DNA from: Acanthaster planci
Lineage: Eukaryota > Echinodermata > Asteroidea > Valvatida > Acanthasteridae
Length of the DNA stretch: 46,213 bases
Assembly (NCBI RefSeq): GCF_001949145.1
Contig: NW_019091405.1
Location: 855,219 to 901,431, forward strand
Direction of reading: 5' to 3'
In this document: piece by piece, positions 32,201-42,026 of the stretch
Layout: each line of letters opens with the position of its first letter
Numbering within the stretch: the first letter of the stretch is position 1
Made by a program: the position numbers and the translations under genes
Notes under the pieces: model-generated
Told to the model about the DNA's origin: nothing
Database searches by the model: none
The model's input: the letters and a program-made list of their open reading frames with translations, nothing else

Positions 32201-35200
32201 GCTCAGTTGGTGGAGCACTGATACGATGTTCCAGAGGTCGCAGGTTCAAATCCTGCTCTAGGCAATTTCTTTGTTCGTTTTATAATCATTTTTGAGCGTC
32301 TAGTCATTTTCCTATAAAGTTTGTTTCATAATATAAATCACAAGTTGCTGGAATTCTTTAGCTAGCTGTCCTAATTATCATTTTCCTTGGTGAATCTTTG
32401 TTGAGTATTAAAGCACTTAAAGCGCTTACATTTTGAACAGAAAACCTAAAAACTCGAGCTTTCCTTTCCTAAATGACGTCACAGTAACGGTGCTATCAGT
32501 TGTCAGGAAGAGCACAGACTATTTTGAAAGTTTCTAAAAAGATTTTTCCTCTTTTCAACGGCAGGATGGATCGGCTCCTTGGCATTCGGTATCATGTTCG
32601 CTGCTTCTCCGTTCTCCACCTGTCTCTTCAAGCGCTTCGGCCACCGTGTCGTCACCATCATTGGGGTGCTTCTGTGCAGCGGGGGCCTGCTCCTCTCCAG
32701 CTTTATGCCTGATCCCCACCTCCTCTTCCTGACATACAGCTTGCTGTTCGGCGTGGGCAGCAACTTCATTGACAACACCTCCCTCAACCTAGTAGGGGCC
32801 TACTTCCCGCGGAAGAACAGCGCGAGGTCGACATGTTTTGCAACGCTCGGCTGGAGTGTCGGTAAGATTTGCCTGTCTTCCTGTCCTTTGGTTAAAACAG
32901 TACTGAGCAGCATTACACAGCTAATGATGATTAGAATTTGAATGGGCAACAGAACACAGTACAGCGCAGCAAACCATTTGCGCAATTTAAGCAAGAGAAT
33001 TCCGACTCGAGGTATTTTTAATACCTATATACTTCACTTTCAACTTTTTAAAATCCTTTTTGAACCAATAATTGTTTTCTATTTCAGTATTAAATAACAT
33101 ATATTGAAATAGAAAACATGCTTTCTCATCGCTTATCTGAACCCCGCTAAAGGCTGTTCTAGCGTTTGTTTTTAACGTTTTTAGTTCATTTTTTTTAAAT
33201 GAATTTCAAATTACCAGCTAATTAAAAACGGTGCTTCCACCTGATCGTGTGTGTGTGTGTGTGTGGGGGGGTGAGGATTCTTGTACGGATGCGAAAACTG
33301 ATAGTTGTTTTGGAAAGAAATTCCATTCCTCCCAATCCAAGACCTGATCAGATCTTGGGTATCATTGCTGCATTCACTCACTGCTAGCTATACACTCACG
33401 CTTGAGTTTAAATTGCTGATTTTATAACACCGCAGTAGAAAGTCCTTTGATCGGTCAGTCGTTCGTTTACAGTGATTTATGAAGAACTGCTGGGAGGGAG
33501 ACTAAGACTTTTCACGGAAAACCCTCGTCTCAGAAGTAGCACTGACCCCTCTGCGACGCCAGGCATGATGTTGCGTGTTATCGAATTCCAACTTTTGCCA
33601 AAGTACACTAATCCCACTTATTAGACTATTTCCTGTGGTCTGTCGTGCTATGAATACCGCGAAGCAGGTTGCTATCTCGTCTAACCATCTAGTGGTTGTT
33701 TTTCACACCCTGCGTTTGCCGTGCTTATTTTATAAGAACAGGGAAAACCGGCCATTTGCACTGTAGATAAACTTGATACCAAAGTTAGGTCAAGATTTTA
33801 GTCCGAATTTGAACGGACAGTTGCAACGCAATTACCTCATTCACCAACTTCTCTATAATTTTATAAAGTAGTTGCCCAAGACTTCAGGCAAGTCAGTTTC
33901 AATTTAGAGAGATGTCGTCCGAGGAAATAGGCCTATTAATTAGTTGAGGAAATTCTTTTCTTTTTAGAATTTAGAGAGATGCTTCCTTGTGGTGTAAAAG
34001 AGGCTGTTTGCTCTGACCAACTTGAGAACTTCTTTTATACAGTACATTTGGTACTCCAACACGCGTAAAGCCGATCTATACACGTACATGTGCAATGTAC
34101 ATGTGTCCACGTTTTGGGATGTTTGTTGGCGTGTGCATGGGTGGAAGGGGCTTCCTAGCCCTCATGTATATATGGTTCTGGAGTTGCTTAAAATAAATTT
34201 TGTCTTTCATGCTTTACTTAATGTTTTTCTGATCAAGCAGCAAGGGATACCATTTACTACTCGTTGAGGCCCAATCCACAAATCTACACCCTCCATATAG
34301 GCTATACATGTACATTTATGCAAAGAAGCCCAGCTTTTTTAAGATGGCCATACAGCCTGTGGTGTATATTATGTTAATTTTGTCTACCCCTCATGGCTTT
34401 GAAAGTGAATGCTAACATGTCGTAAACTGCGTCCTTTTTTTCCAGGTTCTCTTGCTCTCAACCCAGGCCTGGAATTCTTGTCAGACGAGGTCGGCTGGCG
34501 GAATACCTTCCGAATCTGCAGCGGCGCCCTCTTCGTCATCGGCATGATCAGCGCCTTAACCTTCCGGCCGCCTCCCCAAAAGTACTCGGACATGATCGCC
34601 AAAATGGAGCGAGAGCGCCAGCTGCAGAAACTGATGAGGAAGGAGTCCAATGCCTGCGCGGGGGAGGCGAGCAGCAAAGCGGTAGCAGACGGGGACGGCG
34701 AAGAGAAGAGTGGCAACTCCGGGGAAAGCTGCAGCGGCCAGGGGTCGGAGTACCAGCCCATCGGCCAGGACCAGAAACACACGTTGAAGCAAAACCTCAG
34801 AAGCTTTGCGAGGGCCTTCAAGGCTCCCGGATTCGTCTTATGGTTCACTGCTAACATTGTCATGAACATCTCGCTCATCTTCCCGTTTGTGAACATGGTA
34901 AATCACCAATCAAGAGAGAAGTCTTTTTCCTTGAAGAGCCCGGATGTAAAATCGACCCGAATACACTGGGAAAACTATTTCTTCGTGCTCACGGAGAAAT
35001 ACACAAAATTGCATACATTTTAAAGTACAAAATACACAACTCTTAGAAAGTCCCATTAAGCATGGGTCCCATTAAGCATGATCGATCAGGGGTTCCCAAT
35101 CCCTTCATTACGTATTATAATAAGGAGGTACGAATTAAATATTATGTTGAATTGACCTGCAGAACCGACCCAAGGAGGAAAGAGTGGTATATACCGACAT

Positions 35201-38200
35201 CGATAAACCTGAAACACAAACTCACAGAAAATGCAATGTCAAAATGATGTTTGCAGTTAAAAGTTTGTCCCAAAAGTTATGCTAATTACTTTGGTACTAT
35301 CTTGTTGGATAGTCGGTTTAGTAAGTAAGTGCCTTGTTTTTCATTAGGTCTGCCGGTCCGCTGAGAGCAAGTCTCTACATAATTCTCCCCCTTGTCTATT
35401 TCAGATTAAATTCATGACCACGATAGGCATAACGGAGGAGGAAGGGAGCTTCGTCTTAACCATAGTGGGCACAGCTGATCTAGGGGGCCGGTTGGGCTCA
35501 GCTTTCTTTGGGGACCACCTGCCAGTGAAGAGTGTGTACGTCTACCCCGTCTGCTCCACCATCATGGCCGCGGCCACCTTCTGTCTCCTATTGATCAACT
35601 CCCTCACTGGCATGTACGCCTTTTCCATCGGTAAGAGCCTGCTGTTATTGATTGTGCCAAGTGTTTTTCTTGGTTCTTTCATTTCTGATGTGATACGCTA
35701 CACCTAATGCCCAATTCCATTTGTTAGATTTCTCAGAGAAAACTGTGCAGGAAATGTCTTTCTCTCTTACTCTGTGAAAAAACGAATCTTCCACAGTAAC
35801 TTTTTTAATATGACCTTAATGGTCCTCTTTCAAGAAGAAAGGAAAGAAAATTGTTCTTTTCAAGAGATTAAGTTTTGTCTTGACTTAGCATGTGATCAGT
35901 GTCGCCTGTCATTTTTCCGTGTTTGGGATACAGAGCAAAATAATGAACAAAGCCCCCTCCCCAACCACTTTTTGATTGAAGAAAAACACCATGTGCACTT
36001 AAATATGACCGTGTTGCTATTATGCATGTGCGGTATATGGAACTAGGGTGCAAAACAACACAGGTAGATCTAATTGGGGGAATAAAAAAATCCGTGGCTA
36101 AAGTTTGTTGAACTTCTTCCCCCGAACAATCACGCCACGTCTCCTTTGCTCGACCCTGAGAAAAGTGCAGTGCCACACTCATCTTCAACCAGTCCACGGG
36201 CTTTTCCTGCTGCCAACTTGGAAAGCACCTCATCCAAATCCATTTCCTCACGTCCAAGTTGACGTCTCCGGCTGAGGGGGGCAAAATGCAAACACGTGAA
36301 CAAGGAGACGAGGTGGCTGCGCGACCGCATTGCCCCATGGAGTGCACCGTGAAATGTAGTTTTTTAGGATCAAAGACGACTAAACGTGGGAGCACGTGGC
36401 CTTCACAGATCAGGGTCCTCTTTGCAAAGCCTACAATTTGTGGTTCATCATGCTTTATATTCCCAGTCTGGGACTCTTTTTGAAGACAAACAAACGAAGA
36501 GCGTCACGAAAGGAAATGTCTAGTTCGCCTTGTGGCTCCACTCGGCCTGGGAAACTCAGCGTGACTCTCGGTGTCTGACTGCGGTATACCGTCATTCTGC
36601 CAATTTACTTGCTTGTGCGAGACCTGTAATAACAGATATTTTGACTGTTTGAAATTTTAAAAAAATCATTGTGGTGAAGTGGCTAGGGACAGGGTCGCGC
36701 TTGTTTGTGTAATTACTATGGCCTCGTGGGTAGATAGCCCTGAATGGCGAAATAGGCCAAGAGAATCTCCCCCGACGGACTTCAGCCACAGACATATAAA
36801 CTCTCAGACAGACATTTCCCATTCAAAACAACAACGGAGTACCGTAGCCGGGACGGTACCCGACTAAATCCAAAAGCGTGGCCAAATTCATCCTTCGATA
36901 GAGGGAATTTATACAGTTGAAGAATTCCGTCCATAAAATTCTATGAAGCCATTTTTCGATTGTGGAAAAAATCCTGTGTTTACTTTATCTGGCCCTCGCA
37001 GATTCGAAACAGTGCGGTTGCGACATTTAAAAAGAAGAGATAGCGGTACCAACGAGTGAAAAAGTGAACTTAATTTTGAGAGCACGTCAACAAGTTAATA
37101 CAGGCAATGTGAGTGCGTCCCGCGCAATTCACACTGAACGAGCTCAGTGCCACCCATTCGTTTTGCCCATGACTTGACCACGCTTTATGGTTATACGCGC
37201 AAGATGTGGTCTACGCGTTTTTAATCTGCGGCCGGAGCCTACTATCCATGGTATACGGGTGCCTCATGATAGTGTGCGCGAAGGCTCTAAATACCAACTG
37301 GTGGAAATTGAATGTCATCCGGACGACACATTTGGACGGTGACTGTATTGAAGGGATGCCCGTCTTAACTTGTCGAGGGAAATCCACTCATTTCCTGGAA
37401 CAAAACACTCCTGGCCTGTAAATGGTACGTGCTCCTGTATTAATTAATTGACTTGGTCCTGGTTGGGCAGATGAAGACAGAGGGTTTTAAACCTGTGAAA
37501 AGTTGCCGACTGTCCATGTCCGAACATCTGTTTTTATTTTTTTAAAGCAAGTTTACAAATGGAGATACAGAGCAGACTGCTCCGTAAACCAATTCGTTTG
37601 CATTTTTTTTGTCACGCGTGACTAGTACAACGAACTGCGTGACATGACTGTGACAAACTGTTTGGCTTCCATGGCAACATAATTATTGGCTGATGAACTG
37701 CATTTGTCCCAGGCTCATTGTGCGAGCGTGCCATTCGAGAAGAGCTTAATCCCGGGAAAGTTCACAAGCTATTATGTGTCAACATGCAGTCCTGGCGATC
37801 ACAGCTCACGGGGTATGAAACGACCGAGCAAAATAAGGACACCAGTTATCATTCGCGGAGAAAACTGCAAATCATGTACGTTGAAAGGAAACTGGATTGG
37901 CTTGTGATACCAATTTGACCGCAAGGAGCCGTTTTGGTACCATAATCGATGGTAATTCGCGACCGATTTTGAGACAATGTGACAAATTTGTTGGTTTTTT
38001 CGAATTAATGCATAGGTCTCCAAAGCACATCTGTATCGAATATTGAGTACATGTATTAAAACTTCTTAAGATCACGCAAATTTGCACCTTGTCGGATAGG
38101 CTGAAGGTGTTTCTAGATAAAATGAAACGAAACAGAGTAGGACCTACTTCAGTTAGGGTTTTTTTTCAGTTAGCTTTAGTTAGCTTTAGTGCAGCCTTGC

Positions 38201-40508
38201 CATTATGTGCTGAATTTAGACAAAACTCCAATTTTAGAGGACGGATATCACGAATTTGCTTTGAAACACCCCGGAGTTTATCCCCCTTGCACGGCCGTTG
38301 ATTGTCAGTTTGCTGCTGCTGAGTACTTTGCTCCCCAACCCTTGCACCTCCCCCCAAAAAATTCTAGAGACGCCCATGGTAACAATTGTCAATTTCTCTT
38401 GATTTATTTGATAGTTATTGGCATCTGCACTGGTGTAGTTAATAGTATGCTGTTCAAAGCAGTCATGGACATGTATGGCAGCAACCTTGTGGCAGAGTCC
38501 TGGACCTTTACACTACTGGCTGCCGGCGTAGGAATATCAGTAGGACCTACCGTGGCAGGTACGTGTGTTTTTGCCTCACCCTGAGTGAATTTTCATTGAC
38601 GGTGTTTCCGCTTTGGAAAACTTGTGAAAAGATGTGTTATTTACAAATTTATGGAAACGTTTCGATAGTTGAGTTTAAATCTGCCTCAGATTTCTAGATC
38701 TGTGGATTCAAGAAAATGCACTCATAGCACGAAGCTGTGAATAATATCGCAACCGAATACCGAGGGCTTTGGCTGATGATTGCATTGTTAAATTGTCATT
38801 GTCAATCATCATAATGGCATCATTGGTATCTTAACTGACGTAATGAAAACTCACTTTGAAAAAGGACGGTACGGTACAGATTCATGTTATCCCTTTACGA
38901 GGTTTACACATCAAAGTTAGCCCTATTCGTAAAACTAAATCTGACGTTGGTGTATATTTGGCACACAGTATGCATATCTTTCGATTTGAAGATAGCCGTG
39001 TAAATTTCAAAGTCTGACCAACGTTCTAACGTTCAAAGAGCATATTTGACAAAAGCGCCCACCTGTTTGCACTGGCCTGTGTAAAACCCCGCATTGCATT
39101 GCCCTGTTCGGATATTTACTAACAAACAGAATAGTGAACAAATAAAACTGATTACGAAACCGATAAGACTTGTGAAGGATAAAGTCATGACAGGTATCTC
39201 TAAATATCCCAATAGGATCCTTTGAAATCAAGGCAGAGTTTATTTTTCGAAAACTGATATCGACCGGCATTCCCTGCAATAATTGTGTGCATTAACTCGG
39301 AGAGTACGCCTATGAGCTCACTTCCACACCTGACTGAATATACTTGTGCGTTGAAAAAGTTACCCTGCACTTCTCATGTGGGTTGCATGCCACTGCTGTC
39401 AAAAACAAAAGCTGTTTCTTCCTGTGAGTTGCGCTCGAAACTCATTGGCAACACGACCCCGCTGTCACACTCGAAAAGGGTATAGATAACTCCAGCAACC
39501 TTAGCGGAAAGAACTCAAAGTGTGGGTGACCGCATGAGTAGCCTTAACAAACTTTTGTCGGGTCTCGGCAGACTTGTCCTCCCGTTTGAATTCAGAAAAT
39601 ATGGCAGCATGCAGTTGCGATTTAATTTGTACATGCTCGCTACACCTGAAGGAGGAATTAATTCCGAAAACTTGTCGGCTTTGCCCGCAGTTTACAGAAG
39701 TATTTTTCTCTTTTCAAGTGGAGTTGCAGTTATTAAGAGATCATAAATGCCCACGCAAAACATGTACACAGTGTAGGCCAACCTTTTCTGTGAAAATGTG
39801 GACAGGTTTGTTCATCCTTTTATTATATTCATGTGCGATGTATATCCTATGTACTTATCATGTAAAACCAGTTTGTAAAGAAAAATATCAATAGTTGGTA
39901 AACCCTGGAATTCCTTTCAATTGATTTTAATACTGTCTTATACGTCTTTCTTGATCACTCATATTACAAAGTATAAAGAATTAACATTTTCCATGAATTT
40001 TCTTTTTGGGGAGATTTCTGTTCAAATTGTGATCCCAATTTGAAAATATTTCTGCGTAAACGTTGCTCACTATATAGCCTGCTTTCATTAACTGAAACGA
40101 CATCGATTCACCAAAGTGAGCAAATTTGGCTTTTTCATAACACGATGCAAGCTATCTTTGAGTAACCATCATGCGAGAAAGATATATGACGCTTACAGCC
40201 ACTGAGTTGCGAGGGTTTTTCTACTTTAAAAGCTGGATTTTCTTCATAGATGTTTGTGTGTTTTTCTCTCGTCCATAGGCGCGGCGTACGATTACACACA
40301 GAAGTTCGACATAGCATTCTACGTGGGAGGAGCCATGTTCGTACTAGCTAGTGTGCTCACGTTAGCTATTCCCTTCGTCCAGAGGTACAAAGGATGGGTT
40401 CCGCAGGTCATTACGAAAAACGACAGTAGTTCCTCAATGACGACCACGAGCATCGAGACGGTGGATACTGGTGAAGAGATCGTGAAAGAGTGCGTGTGGG
40501 TAGCGTGA
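25982..40508 (+). CDS. SLC16/monocarboxylate transporter-like MFS carrier (6 exons, 550 aa)
   Basis: Exons 25982-26285, 32565-32861, 34446-34897, 35405-35630, 38415-38558 and 40279-40508 join in phases 1, 1, 0, 1 and 1 to a 1653-nt frame ending TGA. Twelve hydrophobic segments are arranged 6+6, with a charged cytosolic loop (about 241-327) between TM6 and TM7, as in SLC16. Family marks are WGW at the start of TM1 (61-63), YF at 181-182 before TM5, GWR(N)TFRI before TM6 (217-224), and Asp376/Arg380 in TM8 with the spacing of the substrate-linked Asp/Arg pair of MCTs. Expected role: plasma-membrane transport of monocarboxylates or related organic anions, possibly proton-coupled; substrate unknown. 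Odd points: residues 6-53 are three tandem 16-residue repeats, and the usual acidic D/E before GGWGW is replaced (KNRWGW). Start chosen at CACCATG. Confidence 0.9.
27120..27821 (+). other. long open frame inside intron 1, unrecognised
   Basis: 233 codons from GTG (first ATG 21 bases in) to a stop. Cys-rich at the start (CTGSCANCAQDC), then basic; no domain, signal peptide or transposase/RT motif that I recognise. Composition looks like the surrounding intron. Could be chance or a decayed insert. Confidence 0.15.
32092..32164 (-). repeat. tRNA-derived SINE head, copy 1
   Basis: Minus-strand acceptor GGCTGGA pairs perfectly with TCCAGCC (32093-32099), with A and B boxes (TAGCTCCGTTGGTAAAGC, GGTTCACATCC). 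The anticodon stem does not pair, so it is tRNA-derived, not a working tRNA. Confidence 0.75.
32192..32264 (+). repeat. tRNA-derived SINE head, copy 2 (inverted to copy 1)
   Basis: TAGCTCAGTTGGTGGAGC and GGTTCAAATCC boxes; D and T stems pair fully, acceptor decayed. Shares CCAGAGGTCGCAGGTTC and a 3' CAATTYCTTTGTTC extension with copy 1. Confidence 0.75.
32565..32861 (+). CDS. SLC16-like exon 2: TM2-TM5 start
   Basis: Acceptor caacggcag, donor GTGTCG|gtaaga. The split Gly102 restores GWIGSLAFG. Covers TM2 (103-123), TM3 (130-148), TM4 (154-179), the YFPRKNSAR loop and the first half of TM5. Confidence 0.92.
33074..33117. repeat. 13-bp perfect hairpin
   Basis: GTTTTCTATTTCA (33074-33086) and TGAAATAGAAAAC (33105-33117) with an 18-nt loop. 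Confidence 0.8.
33249..33271 (+). repeat. GT dinucleotide microsatellite
   Basis: About eight GT units running into a G7 tract. Confidence 0.9.
34446..34897 (+). CDS. SLC16-like exon 3: TM5 end, TM6, cytosolic loop, TM7
   Basis: Acceptor tttttttccag, donor AACATG|gtaaat (phase 0). Clearly higher G+C than the introns around it. The loop (241-327) is Lys/Glu/Ser-rich, with a KMERERQLQKLMRKE helix, and has the length variability typical of the family. Confidence 0.92.
35405..35630 (+). CDS. SLC16-like exon 4: TM8-TM10 start
   Basis: Acceptor tctatttcag, donor TCCATCG|gtaaga (phase 1). Contains TIVGTADLGGRLGSAFFGD with Asp376 and Arg380, and TM9 after it. Confidence 0.92.
35631..38414 (+). other. 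SLC16-like intron 4
   Basis: 2784 bp with no exon, repeat family or RNA gene that I can support. Confidence 0.55.
38415..38558 (+). CDS. SLC16-like exon 5: TM10-TM11
   Basis: Acceptor tatttgatag, donor GTGGCAG|gtacgt (phase 1). Encodes VIGICTGVVNSMLFKAV and WTFTLLAAGVGISVGPTVAG. The G-x-x-x-G-P pattern before AG is typical of TM11 in MCTs. Confidence 0.9.
38559..40278 (+). other. SLC16-like intron 5
   Basis: 1720 bp, A+T-rich; nothing further recognised. Confidence 0.55.
40279..40508 (+). CDS. SLC16-like exon 6 (last): TM12 and C-terminus
   Basis: Acceptor tcgtccatag. Starts GAAYDYTQKFDIAFYVGG, matching the MCT 'G..YD.t..yd..Fy..G' region, then TM12 and a 50-residue Ser/Thr-rich cytosolic tail ending VWVA. 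TGA at 40506-40508. Confidence 0.92.
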
Positions 40509-41926
40509 GCTGCCTTTTAAGGACGCGGTACCAGACAGGTTTCACTTTCATTATATACTGGTAACGTTCTCAGCGTAAAGTAACCGTTGTGGCCAATTAC
40601 ATCATAAATGGCATTGTGAATTCTGGAAAAGGAGTAAAACGAGTAGAGTGCAAGCACGTCGCCTTGTTGCAGTGTGTCAACCGGTACCAGGTCGGAGCAA
40701 GTGACGTGACTATAAAAAAAGTGGTGTGAATAATGATTATAGCGAAGATATTATTTATCTTGCCAAATGTTTCACTGTTATGCGTCGGTCTCCAACAATT
40801 CTGAATCACCTCGTTTGTGGATTGAAGATCTGTGAACCTGCATTACATGGTTTTCTACACACTGCTATTGAAATGCTATACCAGAGTATTTTTCTAATGC
40901 GTTACAGGCTATTTCACAGCATAAGTGCCCCAAAAGTGATAGGCATGGTTGACTTGAAATGACGCTAAAGTGTCACATATGTGAGCAGTGTTTCTCGACT
41001 TTTATGTCCTACGTATGTTGCAGGAGTACTTACTACTGGTTGGGTTTGTAAGACCAAGTTGGAAAAACTGAAAAAAAATCATTCTATCGACTGATTGGAG
41101 TGGAGTAATGTAGCAAAACTAGCAAATGTCATGTGACCGTAGCACTCAGCTAATGAAGATACTACAAATGTCGGTGAAGTGTACATGTCAAATACATGTC
41201 ATGTACATGTAAATACATGTCAAATACTGACTTCATCGAATGGTGTAGCTTGCCTCACAAGCTGATCCGCAGAGCATTCTGTTTTCCCGAGGCAAAGCAC
41301 CAGGAGATTTTTCTTCTATAACACCTGTCCCACAGATTCTGCTTTAATTTAAGCGAGTCACTGAGTAATTTGAGCTAAATGTACACCTAAAAGGTGCATC
41401 CGTTTAATGGAGAATCTGTTGACCCTTTGCCAGCACTTTACCAAACTACCTCTTCACGAAATGTCCGAACCTAGTTCATAGCGCTAGCACGCGTCATGAG
41501 GCATTTGCATACAATGCCGGTGGTCATTCGTATTGTTCTCTAATTTCTACGGGTATTGCTCTTTGGTTGCTGCGGGTATAGTGTAATTCGAAAGCCAGAT
41601 TTAGAAGCCATTAATGCGATGACATAACGCTCGTGGACTGGTGGTACGCGCGTGTTACATAGTTCTTTGACTAATATTGCAGTAGGGTGTCATGATCTGC
41701 CAAATGCACGCGCGCTTCAAATTTAAGTGCAGTGCCACCGGTCTTTTAGCCGTGAAATGCAAGATAGGCCCTAGTAAAAATAGCACATGCCACGTACGTG
41801 ACGAGCTCTCAGCCAATCATCTCAATCTGTGAGTGAGTCGTTATAGTATGTGGCTTACAACTGTGAATGGGAGAATACTCTGTTGCTGGAGTAATGTAGC
41901 TTTACTCAAGAATTTTATAGATGAAC

Positions 41927-42026
41927 TGAGTATTCAATACGGGCGATTCACGATAGTGCGCCTCCAAGAGTTTACAACGCCTTGGCCAATCACAACACGA
42001 TGTGAATCGCCCGTATTGAGTACTCA
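41927..42026. mobile_element. foldback/MITE-like element B
   Basis: Inverted 24-nt arms 41927-41950 and 42003-42026 (TGAATCGCCCGTATTGAGTA on the right) differ at one position. The loop carries GCGCCTCCAAGAGTTTACAA, shared with element A at 2045. Confidence 0.75.

Larger units (their letters stand above)
26286..32564 (+). other. SLC16-like intron 1
   Basis: 6279-bp intron, A+T-rich. Holds a 233-codon open frame of unknown status (27120-27821), C-rich runs (30738-30752) and the inverted tRNA-SINE pair (32092-32266). No further exon could be supported. Confidence 0.6.
32862..34445 (+). other. SLC16-like intron 2
   Basis: 1584 bp. Contains the 13-bp-stem hairpin (33074-33117), a (GT)n-G microsatellite (33249-33271) and ACATGTAC palindromes around 34084-34101. 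Confidence 0.6.

Noticed and set aside
34384-34896. 170-codon minus-strand open frame
   Set aside because: It is the antisense shadow of G+C-rich SLC16-like exon 3.
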